Shown here piece after piece: positions 8,333 to 16,304 of a stretch of 64,000 nt of DNA. Under the pieces are notes generated by a model. It was not told the origin of the DNA, did not search any database, and saw only the letters and a list, made by a program, of their open reading frames with translations. Location of the stretch: positions 239,446 to 303,445 of the forward strand of contig JBMYRH010000006.1 of the NCBI GenBank assembly GCA_049602155.1, read 5' to 3'. The stretch is from JBMYRH01 sp049602155 (GTDB lineage Bacteria; Myxococcota_A; UBA9042; PHBI01; JBMYRH01). How positions within the stretch are numbered: the first letter of the stretch is position 1; each line of letters begins with the position of its first letter. Made by a program: the position numbers and the translations under genes.

Positions 8333-10384
8333 CTATTGACCGTCCGCGATGCAGGTCAAGCCATCGTGTGCCGCGTGCCAGTTAGGGTGGCACACGCAGC
8401 CATAATCGACACCGGTGTCGACGCACACCCCGCCGCCCCCGCAGACGATCCCCTCACTCACGCACCGATCAGGCCCCGGCTCGGACAACTGCGCGCCGCT
8501 GATGCTGTCCGCGTCGCCCAACAGTTCGTACAGCATATGGCCCTCCGCCGCACGCACGCCGTAGAGCACGTCCGCAGCGGCCTCGACCATCACGCTGCGA
8601 CTCCCCATGACGGCCAGCGCTGCCGCCACGTGGTCACGGGTCTGGAGGTAGTCGAAAGGGACCCCGAGGACAACATGCACAACAGGTAATCCCGTGACCG
8701 CCATGAGCCAAGCCACGAGCTGCTGCTGCTCCAACGAGAAGCGTCCTTGGAGGGTGCCAACTACCAACACATCGGGGTGATGCAGCGCGATCATTGACTC
8801 AGCCTCTTCACGCAGGCTGGAGGGGTTGGGCGCCAAGGTCCAAAGTACGTCCAGGACCTCGGGATCATGCCGACGCATTGCGTCCGCGAATGTCTGATCG
8901 ACCACGTTTAGCCATGTCGAGCCAGGGTCTTGAAAGAGCGTGTCGGGCCCGACATAGAGAGCGCGCTGGCCGGCGAGCGGCAAGACGCCGGTGTCGTGGA
9001 GCAGTACAACCGCCTGGTGGGCGTACCCTCCGATGCGCGCTGCATCCTCTCCCCGCCCCACATCCAGGCTCTCTGGGACCCCTGCGTCAGGCGTCACGCG
9101 TTCGAAGAGGCAGTAGCGCTGTTTCATCGCCAGGATGCGTCGTGTGGACACCTCAAATTCATCAGCACTAAGCAGCCCAGAGTCTAAGGCCCCCTCGATC
9201 TCCGCCACCAGCGCCTGAGCTTCTTCCATCGGCAGGACAACCTCGAGCAGCACGTCGGCGCCGGCCTGCAGCGCTGTGAGCGCAGGGCTCTGCCCGTCCG
9301 GCACACCAAAGCTCGCTCCCTCCATCCCGAGCGCATCCGTGACGACGAGGCCACCGAAGCCTAAGTCCTGACGGAGCAGGTCATGGGTGACCTTCCGGGA
9401 GATGATTGCGCTTCGCTCATCATCCAACGCCGAGAAGCGCGCCGGCATCGTCATCATCCCATCAATCCCGGCCGTAATCGCGGCCTCGAAGGGGACGAAG
9501 AGGGTCTCTTCGAGCAGCGCGCGAGGGGCCTCAACAGTGACGAAGGTGGTGTGCGGGTTATCGCTGGAGAGGCCGTCTCCAGGGAAGTGCTTCCCTACGG
9601 CGAGGACACCGTGCCGCTGGAAGCCCGCCATCGCGGCCACTCCCAGGATCGCGTTGAGAGCGGGATCCGGGCCAAATGACCGGGTGTTGAGGTTCCCGTT
9701 GCGGGTGCTCGTCAAGGTGTCCAATACCGGTGCGAGCGCCATATTGAACCCCAAAGTCATCAGCTCACGACCCATGACATCGAACTGATCAAAGGCGAGC
9801 TCGGCGCTCAACGTCGCGCCGGTCGGTAAGCCCCCAAGGGTATCGGTCCCCCCGGTGATACTGTTCACGACCGAATTTGCGCCACCCTCTTGATCGAGGG
9901 CGACAAAGAGCGGCACCTCCGTGTGGCTCAGGGACGCCGCTTGGGCGGCCCCGACAATCGCGGCCGTCCGGGCTGGATCGCCGACAGCGATGCCCAGCGG
10001 TGGCCCCAGGAACACACCACCAGGCCGAAGCTCCTCCAGCATCTCGAGCGCCAGGGTGTCGACGCTGTCGCCGCTCCCGTTCACGCCGAACATCAGGTGC
10101 TGACCGATCTGACCTCTGCGGCCAAGCGCCTCCATGAGCGAGTCGATCTGCGCCTCATCGACCGCGCAATAGGGGAACGCGACCTCCCCGACATCAAAGC
10201 TCGGCAACTCGTAGGTCGCGGGCCTAAGAGTCGGCCCCTCGCCACGCCCCCCAGAAGCATCAGGCGCCATCACGCCGTCCCCCCCCGTATCGCTGAGGGT
10301 CTGGGGCGGCTCCGACAAGTCACCACCACACCCCAACAAGAGTGCCACGGCGAGCCACAAACCACCCATACGCCTGCTGCTCAC
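8333..10384 (-). CDS. GH3-family beta-N-acetylhexosaminidase-like lipoprotein
   Basis: The 683-residue product starts with a lipoprotein signal (LLLGC). The start is either the GTG at 10384, preceded by GAGGGG, or the ATG five codons later. Glycoside hydrolase family 3 signatures are KHFPGDG, a nearby DNPH that may hold the NagZ-type general acid/base His, and VVTDALGMEGA with the nucleophile Asp at about residue 350 (codon 9335-9337). A second alpha/beta domain follows, then a short EGF-like Cys module at the C-terminus (CGGGGVCVDTG). Such enzymes release N-acetylglucosamine or related sugars; recycling or remodelling of murein is plausible. The NagZ-type loop is altered, so the sugar specificity is uncertain. 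It lies 17 bases downstream of the desaturase gene on the same strand. Confidence 0.88.
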   Translation of the reverse strand: MSSRRMGGLWLAVALLLGCGGDLSEPPQTLSDTGGDGVMAPDASGGRGEGPTLRPATYELPSFDVGEVAFPYCAVDEAQIDSLMEALGRRGQIGQHLMFGVNGSGDSVDTLALEMLEELRPGGVFLGPPLGIAVGDPARTAAIVGAAQAASLSHTEVPLFVALDQEGGANSVVNSITGGTDTLGGLPTGATLSAELAFDQFDVMGRELMTLGFNMALAPVLDTLTSTRNGNLNTRSFGPDPALNAILGVAAMAGFQRHGVLAVGKHFPGDGLSSDNPHTTFVTVEAPRALLEETLFVPFEAAITAGIDGMMTMPARFSALDDERSAIISRKVTHDLLRQDLGFGGLVVTDALGMEGASFGVPDGQSPALTALQAGADVLLEVVLPMEEAQALVAEIEGALDSGLLSADEFEVSTRRILAMKQRYCLFERVTPDAGVPESLDVGRGEDAARIGGYAHQAVVLLHDTGVLPLAGQRALYVGPDTLFQDPGSTWLNVVDQTFADAMRRHDPEVLDVLWTLAPNPSSLREEAESMIALHHPDVLVVGTLQGRFSLEQQQLVAWLMAVTGLPVVHVVLGVPFDYLQTRDHVAAALAVMGSRSVMVEAAADVLYGVRAAEGHMLYELLGDADSISGAQLSEPGPDRCVSEGIVCGGGGVCVDTGVDYGCVCHPNWHAAHDGLTCIADGQ

Positions 10385-10401
10385 CGGCCCCTCACAGCTC
10401 C

Positions 10402-11367
10402 TCAGGCCTCGGCACCGAGTGAGATATCGGGCATCGGCTCGGACACCTTCGGTATCCAGCTCACGTCATCGAGCTTCGGCTGCTCCTGGTAGGGCGACCC
10501 GTCGTACATGCACCTGCGACCTGGATAGACATAAGCCTTGACCAGGTAGAGGAACATCGAGGGCTGATCCAGGTTGGGGTGAATCTGCGGCTTTACGAGG
10601 CGGTCGTGGGCGTCGCGCGCCAAACTCCAGTGCAGCGTCGGCTGCTCGTGGTGAATCCCGTGGAAGCCGTTGTTGACAAAGAACCAGTTAAAGAACCGTC
10701 CCGTGAAGTTACGACTGTGGTTCACGGGGTGCGTGACGTCACAGCCGTCGTGCTGCAAGAGGTTGGTGCTGATGATGCCCCAGCCACCGAACATGTGCGG
10801 CAAGAACCAGAAGATGACAAAGCGGAGCGGGTCGATCGCGAGCAGCACGACCGAGGTCGTGACGAGCACCGCTGTCTCCAACATGAGCTGTCGGTACCAG
10901 CGAGGGCTGCGCGTCTTCATCCCCTTCGCGAACTGCCCGTCGTTCTTCAAAATGGCGGGCGCCACGGTCGGGTAAAACGCGATCATGTTCAGGATGTTGA
11001 GGTTAAAGCGCACCTTGGTCGTCCGCATGACGTCGCGCGCCGTCTCCACGTACTTGTGATGGCTCAAATTGTGACCCGGCACAAAGGTGCTCACCGGGTG
11101 ACCGTAAGTATGCGTCAGGACGACCTGAAAGGCGCGGTTCAAGCTGCGCTTCTTGAACAATGGGCAGTGCACAGTGTTGTGCGTGATGACCGCGCATTGG
11201 TACGACGAGACCGCGAGGGCGATGGCGCCAACGACCGCGAGCCAACCGCTCGGATTGAGGACCCAGAGGGCGATCACAATCGAGAAGTGGACCGCGACGA
11301 AGCCGAGCGTACGGCGGTCAGAGCGGTTCCGGAGCCAGAAGCCCGGAGGCTGGGGGGTCATCGACAC
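10402..11367 (-). CDS. Membrane fatty acid desaturase family protein
   Basis: The 321-residue protein has the three histidine boxes of the di-iron membrane desaturase/hydroxylase family: HNTVH (63-67), HNLSHH (99-104) and HGIHH (236-240), plus further His in LLQHDG and NHSRN. Hydrophobic segments lie near residues 22-55 and 160-200. Family members insert double bonds or hydroxyl groups into acyl chains, or act on carotenoids and sphingolipids, at the inner membrane. The substrate cannot be inferred from the motifs. The short distance to the GH3 gene downstream suggests an operon without obvious functional logic. A desaturase in the same window as a PUFA synthase is notable but they are 40 kb apart. 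Confidence 0.88.
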   Translation of the reverse strand: MSMTPQPPGFWLRNRSDRRTLGFVAVHFSIVIALWVLNPSGWLAVVGAIALAVSSYQCAVITHNTVHCPLFKKRSLNRAFQVVLTHTYGHPVSTFVPGHNLSHHKYVETARDVMRTTKVRFNLNILNMIAFYPTVAPAILKNDGQFAKGMKTRSPRWYRQLMLETAVLVTTSVVLLAIDPLRFVIFWFLPHMFGGWGIISTNLLQHDGCDVTHPVNHSRNFTGRFFNWFFVNNGFHGIHHEQPTLHWSLARDAHDRLVKPQIHPNLDQPSMFLYLVKAYVYPGRRCMYDGSPYQEQPKLDDVSWIPKVSEPMPDISLGAEA

Positions 11368-11440
11368 GGCGAGCTATCTAGATCGCGAGCACCGCCATGT
11401 CCAGGACTGAGTCAGTGCAGATTAGTCACGTGTCTGGCCG

Positions 11441-12664
11441 CTACGAGGGGTGCGCCAGGATGACCAGATTGCGCGGGGACACAGACCGTTCACAGAACCG
11501 ACGTAGGGTGACCTGATAGCCTTGCTCTGAGAGGTAGAGCGCTCGGTCCAAGACCAGCCACAGCTCTAGGGGGCGTCTGAAGACCGAGCGCGCTGCACCA
11601 AGCGCCCGGGCTTCCTTTGCACGGGCCGCTCCCGCGGAAAGTGCCTCCTCGGGGGACCAGTTGCCTGGCAAGGGCAGGGCCGATCGCGCAGTGATCCGGG
11701 CAGCGAACTCCTCAAATGACCCCGCGAGCCAGGACTTTGGAGCGGGCCCTAGCGGCGTGTAGACCTCCTCCCCCGTCGCTTCACGAATCAAGAGGTCGAC
11801 GGCTAAGCGCCACGTCTGCTCGCGGAGTCGCCGCGCGCGCTTGCTGGGCGAGGCGACGGCCTCGTCGAGGGTCGGGAGGCGCAGGGCGCTTCGGGTCAAC
11901 GTCAGCGACACTCCACGCCCAAAGGTGCTCATCGGGCGATAGGAGGCCTCTGGGTAGCCACGATGAAAGCAACATGGCGCGTAGAGAACGCACGACTGCT
12001 TGGTGCGCACGGAGGTCGTCAGGAGTGCCTCACCCAAGGCGCCGCAAGCATGGAGGCCCACCATCAAGCCACGCGAGGGGAGGCGCGCCGAGAGATCGGA
12101 GCCGAGGACGTCCTCACAGAGCGCAGTACATTCCAGGCCGCTGTCCTCCGCAAGGCGGCGGCCCTCAAGACAGAGCGCCTCATCTCGCTCCACGAGCGTC
12201 AGCCTCGAGCGGTGGGCAAGAGTGATGCTGCGGCCCAAGTGCCCCTTCCCGGAGCACCAATCCACCACGTCGTCCAGGCCATAGCTCGCCATGAGCGGCC
12301 CGCTGAGGCTGACCAATGCCCCCACTTGAACCGACTTGCGGTGCCTCACGGCGTGCAGAGATGTGCGCTTCGCTGCCTCGTGAACAGCCGCCAGCGGTAC
12401 GTGCGTCAAGCGCCTCTGACTCGCCAGCAGCGCGTCCATGGTCGGGAACCCGTCCCCAGTGCTTTGCCCTCGCTCGAGGGCCGTGATGGCGTCTGGCGAG
12501 AGGCTCAAGAGCCAGTCGCTCAGCCCTGGGTACTGGGATGACCAGGGAACGGAGCGCTGCACAAAGGGCCGCTCGCTCCAAAGGGCATGATGCTCACGAA
12601 GCCAGTGGGTGAGCGCGCTGAGTCGTGACCGCAAGCCGGCTTGCCCCGACAAAGTCTCGCTCAA
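11441..12664 (-). CDS. SAM-dependent methyltransferase (Methyltransf_32-like)
   Basis: The 407-residue protein has a class I SAM-binding motif, VVDWCSGKGHLGR, followed by LTLVERD, then GLHACGAL and YAPCCFHRG, the pattern of the Methyltransf_32 family (PF13679) that includes tRNA methyltransferase-like and GSTCD-like proteins. The N-terminal 130 residues and C-terminal 130 residues are unassigned. Methyl acceptor unknown; an RNA substrate is possible from the family. Translation starts at a TTG whose TGA overlap with the stop of the upstream P460-like gene (positions 12661-12664) implies translational coupling. Confidence 0.8.
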   Translation of the reverse strand: MSETLSGQAGLRSRLSALTHWLREHHALWSERPFVQRSVPWSSQYPGLSDWLLSLSPDAITALERGQSTGDGFPTMDALLASQRRLTHVPLAAVHEAAKRTSLHAVRHRKSVQVGALVSLSGPLMASYGLDDVVDWCSGKGHLGRSITLAHRSRLTLVERDEALCLEGRRLAEDSGLECTALCEDVLGSDLSARLPSRGLMVGLHACGALGEALLTTSVRTKQSCVLYAPCCFHRGYPEASYRPMSTFGRGVSLTLTRSALRLPTLDEAVASPSKRARRLREQTWRLAVDLLIREATGEEVYTPLGPAPKSWLAGSFEEFAARITARSALPLPGNWSPEEALSAGAARAKEARALGAARSVFRRPLELWLVLDRALYLSEQGYQVTLRRFCERSVSPRNLVILAHPS

Positions 12665-13101
12665 TCGTGCCCCGCCTCAAGGCCCGTGAAGATCCAATCC
12701 AAGCCATCCGCGACAGCCGCGTGGCAGTCCGTACAGACCTGCTCGGCGATGGGGAGTTTCAGGTAGTCCTGCCCCTCAAAGTTGCGCGTGTACTCCGCCC
12801 AGGACCACGCCCCCTCGCTCTTTTGAGCAGTCGCGATGAGGAATGGATACGAGTGCTCGGCCTTCCTGGCCGTCTTCAAGATGAGGGTCCCATCAGGGTA
12901 GGGAGGCTGACCCACCAAGTCTGCGTCGATGTGGCACGCGTAGACGTGCTTATATCCGTTATGCGGATCTTCGGGGTACGGCGGAACCTCTTCGGCGGTC
13001 ATCCGGATGCAAGACGCTTCATAGTCCAGAAGTTCTGCGGGGATCGGCTCTCCACAGGCTCCGAAAAGGCACCATCCACCGATGACAAACGCGACTTTCA
13101 T
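12661..13101 (-). CDS. Cytochrome P460-like haem lipoprotein
   Basis: The ATG at 13099-13101 begins a 146-residue product with a lipoprotein-type signal (lipobox FGAC, Cys about 16). An upstream in-frame start at 13146 is rejected because it would precede the signal. A single c-type haem motif, C123-T-D-C126-H127, lies near the C-terminus. The central YPDGTLILKTARK and the spacing to the haem site resemble the cytochrome P460 family, which binds haem covalently through CxxCH plus a lysine cross-link; other members oxidise hydroxylamine or serve as cytochrome c'-beta. The protein is predicted to be periplasmic and lipid-anchored. The role is unknown. Its stop overlaps the start of the downstream methyltransferase gene. 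Confidence 0.75.
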   Translation of the reverse strand: MKVAFVIGGWCLFGACGEPIPAELLDYEASCIRMTAEEVPPYPEDPHNGYKHVYACHIDADLVGQPPYPDGTLILKTARKAEHSYPFLIATAQKSEGAWSWAEYTRNFEGQDYLKLPIAEQVCTDCHAAVADGLDWIFTGLEAGHD

Positions 13102-13175
13102 CCTATCCACGATATCCACTCCCCATGAGGCCCCTGAGGCTAGCACAGGACGCCTGAGAGCTATATGCTATCGCG

Positions 13176-13736
13176 ATGAGGATGCTGCCACATCGCCACG
13201 CCGCGTGCGTGGCCCTCGCCTTCACGCTCGCGACCCTCCACTTCACGTCAACGGTCCGGGCCGAAGGGGTGCACGAAGAGACCCACGAAGCGCCTCGCTG
13301 GACCTTGACTACGAAGGGTGGGGTCAGCCTCTTCACCACGTCGAGGTCACCGGTGCTTGACCACTTGCTCAAGCCGGCCGTGCGCCTAGAGGCCTCGTAC
13401 CGCATGTCTCCACGCCTAGAAATGGGAGCCGAAGTTGGCGCCTTGGTCACGGGCGACGCCGACTATGCATTCGAGTCAGCCAGCGTGGTGTTCCGTTCAC
13501 CGCTCTACGATGGCGACATATTCGTGCTCCGTATCGGCTGGGGCTTCGGGCTCGGGACGGGCCCCCCGATCCTCTCGGCTGACTTGACGACTGAGGCTGT
13601 GATCGTCCCCACGATGCAAGCCTCCGTAAGTCTCGGCTGGAAGGTCCTGCGAGAACGACTCGTGATCGGCCTTGAGATCATCGACGAGCAGCTGACCGTC
13701 GTCACGGCCGCCCTCACGGTAGGCGTGCTCCTCTGA
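13176..13736 (+). CDS. Putative outer-membrane beta-barrel protein, unknown function
   Basis: The 186-residue product has a clear signal peptide (hydrophobic residues 10-27, cleavage after STVRA) and then alternating polar/hydrophobic strands: TLTTKGGVSLF, AVRLEASYRM, EMGAEVGALV, IFVLRIGWGFGLG, MQASVSLGW. This pattern, with mostly aromatic girdle residues, resembles a small eight-stranded outer-membrane barrel. No family signature was recognised. It is divergent from the P460-like gene (74-base gap) and 54 bases upstream of the TraB-family gene. ATG at 13176 is followed by a second ATG at 13182; neither has a strong ribosome binding site. Confidence 0.6.
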   Translation: MRMLPHRHAACVALAFTLATLHFTSTVRAEGVHEETHEAPRWTLTTKGGVSLFTTSRSPVLDHLLKPAVRLEASYRMSPRLEMGAEVGALVTGDADYAFESASVVFRSPLYDGDIFVLRIGWGFGLGTGPPILSADLTTEAVIVPTMQASVSLGWKVLRERLVIGLEIIDEQLTVVTAALTVGVLL

Positions 13737-13790
13737 CCCTGCTGCATGTACGCTATGGCACGTCTCTCGGAGGCGTGCTATGCCCCGACG

Positions 13791-14966
13791 ATGAACGTGG
13801 AAACCGCCGACCACATCAAGATCCTGAACCTCGACGGCCGGACCATCTACTTGGTCGGGACGGCCCACGTCTCGGATAAGAGCGTCGAGGAGGTCCAGAC
13901 GATCATCGAAGAGGTCCAACCTGACACGGTGTGCATCGAGCTTTGCGACACACGCTATCAGGCCCTCACAGACGATGACCGTTGGAAGCGACTGAACATC
14001 TTCGATGTGATCCGGGAAGGGAAGACCCTCCTCCTGTTGGCGAACTTGGCCCTGAGCGCCTATCAGCGCCGCCTCGGCGCGAAGCTCGGCGTCGATCCGG
14101 GCGCAGAGCTGCTCGCGGGCGCGAAGAAGGCGGAAGAGGTGGGGGCCCACCTGGAGCTGATCGACCGCAACATCCAGACGACGCTTAAGCGCACGTGGTC
14201 TAACGTGGGGTTCTTCCAGAAGGTGCGCCTGCTCTCGATGATTGTCGGCTCGACCTTCTCCCGCGAAGAGATCGACGCCGAGACCATCGAAGAGCTGAAG
14301 GGGCAAGCACAGCTCTCGGAGATGCTCGCTGAGTTCGCCGCCTACATGCCCGAAGTGAAGCAGCCGCTCATCGATGAACGCGATCGCTACATGATGTCGA
14401 AGATCCGGGAGTCAGAGGGCGAGCGAGTCGTCGCCGTCGTCGGAGCTGCCCACGTGCCCGGCATGTTGCTCGTCCAGAACGAGCCCATCGACCGCGAGCC
14501 GCTCGATGTCGTCCCGCCCCGAAGCCGTTGGACGTCCCTCCTGAAGTGGATCATCCCGACACTCATCTTCGTGCTCTTCGCGGTGGGCTGGAGCAAACAT
14601 GAGGGCCAAACGCTTGAACAAATGCTCTTCGCCTGGGTCATCCCCAACGCCGTGCTTTGCGGTCTGTTGACAGCCATTGCGGGCGGTAAGCTGCTGTCAA
14701 TCCTGACGGGGTTCATCTGCTCACCCATCACCTCGCTCAACCCCGCGCTCGGTGCGGGGATGGTCGTCGGCCTTCTTGAGGCGTGGCTGCGAAAACCGAC
14801 CGTTGCTGACGCACAGCGCATCAATGACGACATCGCAACCTTCGGGGGGCTCTACCGCAACAGCTTCACGAGGGTGCTGCTCGTGGCGTTCATGGCCACC
14901 ATGGGCTCGGCCCTTGGCGCCTGGGTTGGCGCAGCCTGGGTGGTGTGGCTCGGGCTGGGCGCTTGA
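13791..14966 (+). CDS. TraB family membrane protein
   Basis: The N-terminal half matches the TraB/PrgY/GumN superfamily: LVGTAHVSDKSVEEV, then CIELCDTRYQAL about 35 residues later, and VVAVVGAAHVPGM near residue 220. The C-terminal 150 residues contain about four hydrophobic segments, as in the archaeal and bacterial TraB membrane proteins. PrgY in Enterococcus limits a peptide pheromone, and TIKI-type members are metalloproteases, so a membrane-bound peptidase is plausible but unproven. In-frame ATGs occur at 13746, 13755 and 13791; I prefer 13791 because the family begins just before the ILNLDGRTIYLVGTAHVS region, although GGAGG at 13769-13773 is 17 bases away. It directly precedes thyA. 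Confidence 0.85.
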   Translation: MNVETADHIKILNLDGRTIYLVGTAHVSDKSVEEVQTIIEEVQPDTVCIELCDTRYQALTDDDRWKRLNIFDVIREGKTLLLLANLALSAYQRRLGAKLGVDPGAELLAGAKKAEEVGAHLELIDRNIQTTLKRTWSNVGFFQKVRLLSMIVGSTFSREEIDAETIEELKGQAQLSEMLAEFAAYMPEVKQPLIDERDRYMMSKIRESEGERVVAVVGAAHVPGMLLVQNEPIDREPLDVVPPRSRWTSLLKWIIPTLIFVLFAVGWSKHEGQTLEQMLFAWVIPNAVLCGLLTAIAGGKLLSILTGFICSPITSLNPALGAGMVVGLLEAWLRKPTVADAQRINDDIATFGGLYRNSFTRVLLVAFMATMGSALGAWVGAAWVVWLGLGA

Positions 14967-14976
14967 GGAGGGACAC

Positions 14977-15819
14977 ATGACGCCTTACCTCGACTTGATG
15001 ACCCGCATCCTCTCTGAGGGCACGCGCAGGGGAGACCGCACGGGGGTCGGTACACTCAGCGTCTTCGGACATCAAATGCGGTTCGACCTGCGGGACTCCT
15101 TCCCGCTGCTTACGACGAAGAAGCTGCACCTCCGCTCAATCATCCACGAGCTGCTCTGGTTCCTGGCCGGCGAGACTCACGTCGCGTCTCTGCAGGCCGC
15201 TGGGGTTCGCATCTGGAATGACTGGGCCACAGAAGAGGCCTGCGCCCGATTCGGCCGCTCTGCCGGGGACCTTGGCCCCATCTACGGCCACCAATGGCGA
15301 AACTTCGGGGCCACGCTCCAGGCAGACGGCACGTACGCGAGCGACGGCGTTGATCAGATCAAGGGGCTCGTCGAGAGCCTCACCCAAAACCCCTCCAGCC
15401 GACGCCACCTCGTGACAGGCTGGAACCCTCATGAGGCCACACAAGTCACGCTGCCGCCTTGTCACACGCTCTTCCAGTTCTATGTCGCCGATGGCCGACT
15501 AAGCTGCCAGCTCTACCAGCGGAGCGGAGACGTGTTCCTAGGGGTGCCGTTCAACATCGCGAGCTACAGCATCCTGACCCTGATGCTCGCTCAGGTTGTC
15601 GGCCTGGAGCCTGGCGAGTTCGTACACACCCTCGGCGATGCCCACCTGTACACCAACCACCTTGAGCAAGCCCGGCTACAGCTCACGCGTGAGGTTCGCC
15701 CCCGACCCACGATGAGCCTCAACCCCGACGTGAAGGACATCTTCAGCTTCACTTACGACGACTTCACGTTGAGCGGCTACGATCCGCACCCCCACATCGC
15801 GGCTCCAGTGGCGGTCTAG
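14977..15819 (+). CDS. thyA: Thymidylate synthase ThyA
   Basis: This enzyme methylates dUMP to dTMP using methylene-tetrahydrofolate, producing dihydrofolate. The ATG at 14977 has a strong GAGGAGGG six bases upstream, giving 280 residues; the frame runs further upstream but overlaps traB. Conserved elements: RGDRTGVGTLSVFG near the N-terminus, the dUMP-phosphate SRRHLVTGWNP, catalytic C162 in LPPCHTLFQFYV, and CQLYQRSGDVFLGVPFNIASY. The C-terminal valine expected for closure is present (APVAV). The next gene, folA, begins two bases after its stop, the classical thyA-folA pairing that regenerates tetrahydrofolate. Confidence 0.97.
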   Translation: MTPYLDLMTRILSEGTRRGDRTGVGTLSVFGHQMRFDLRDSFPLLTTKKLHLRSIIHELLWFLAGETHVASLQAAGVRIWNDWATEEACARFGRSAGDLGPIYGHQWRNFGATLQADGTYASDGVDQIKGLVESLTQNPSSRRHLVTGWNPHEATQVTLPPCHTLFQFYVADGRLSCQLYQRSGDVFLGVPFNIASYSILTLMLAQVVGLEPGEFVHTLGDAHLYTNHLEQARLQLTREVRPRPTMSLNPDVKDIFSFTYDDFTLSGYDPHPHIAAPVAV

Positions 15820-15821
15820 AG

Positions 15822-16304
15822 GTGGCGCGTTCCCCACTGACCATGGTCGCAGCAGTGAGCCGTAACGGAGTGATCGGCCGAGGCGGCGAGCTCCCTTGGC
15901 ACATCCCAGGTGACCTGGCGTTCTTCAAGCGCACGACTATGGGCCACGCCATCCTGATGGGGCGGCGAACCTACGACTCGGTAGGCAAGCCGCTGCCCGG
16001 ACGCCGGAACATCGTGGTGACCCGTCAACCGGACCTCGTGATCCCAGGGTGCGATGTCGTGCACAGCCTCCAGGAGGCCATCGCGACCGCGCGCGCCGGG
16101 GGGGACTCGGACCCCCACGTGGTCGGTGGCTCAAGCCTGTACACAGAGGCCATGCCCCTCGCGACGCGCCTCATCCTCACCGAGGTGGACCAAGATGTAG
16201 AGGACGGCGACACCTTCTTCCCGGAATTCAATCGCAGCGCATGGGAAGAGGTCAGCCGCGAAGCCTTTGACGGCTACGCCTTCACGGAGCTGGTGCGTCG
16301 CTAG
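15822..16304 (+). CDS. folA: Dihydrofolate reductase
   Basis: DHFR reduces the dihydrofolate made by ThyA to tetrahydrofolate with NADPH. The 160-residue length is standard. Recognisable residues are the VAAVSRNGVIGRGGELPWHIPGD start with substrate-binding acid D31, ILMGRRTYDSVGKPLPGRRN for NADPH binding, and HVVGGSSLY. The GTG at 15822 follows the thyA stop by two bases, consistent with translational coupling; an ATG at 15843 is an alternative that would trim seven residues and start within the first strand. Its TAG stop shares the tetranucleotide CTAG (16301-16304) with the stop of the convergent acylase gene. Confidence 0.96.
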   Translation: MARSPLTMVAAVSRNGVIGRGGELPWHIPGDLAFFKRTTMGHAILMGRRTYDSVGKPLPGRRNIVVTRQPDLVIPGCDVVHSLQEAIATARAGGDSDPHVVGGSSLYTEAMPLATRLILTEVDQDVEDGDTFFPEFNRSAWEEVSREAFDGYAFTELVRR

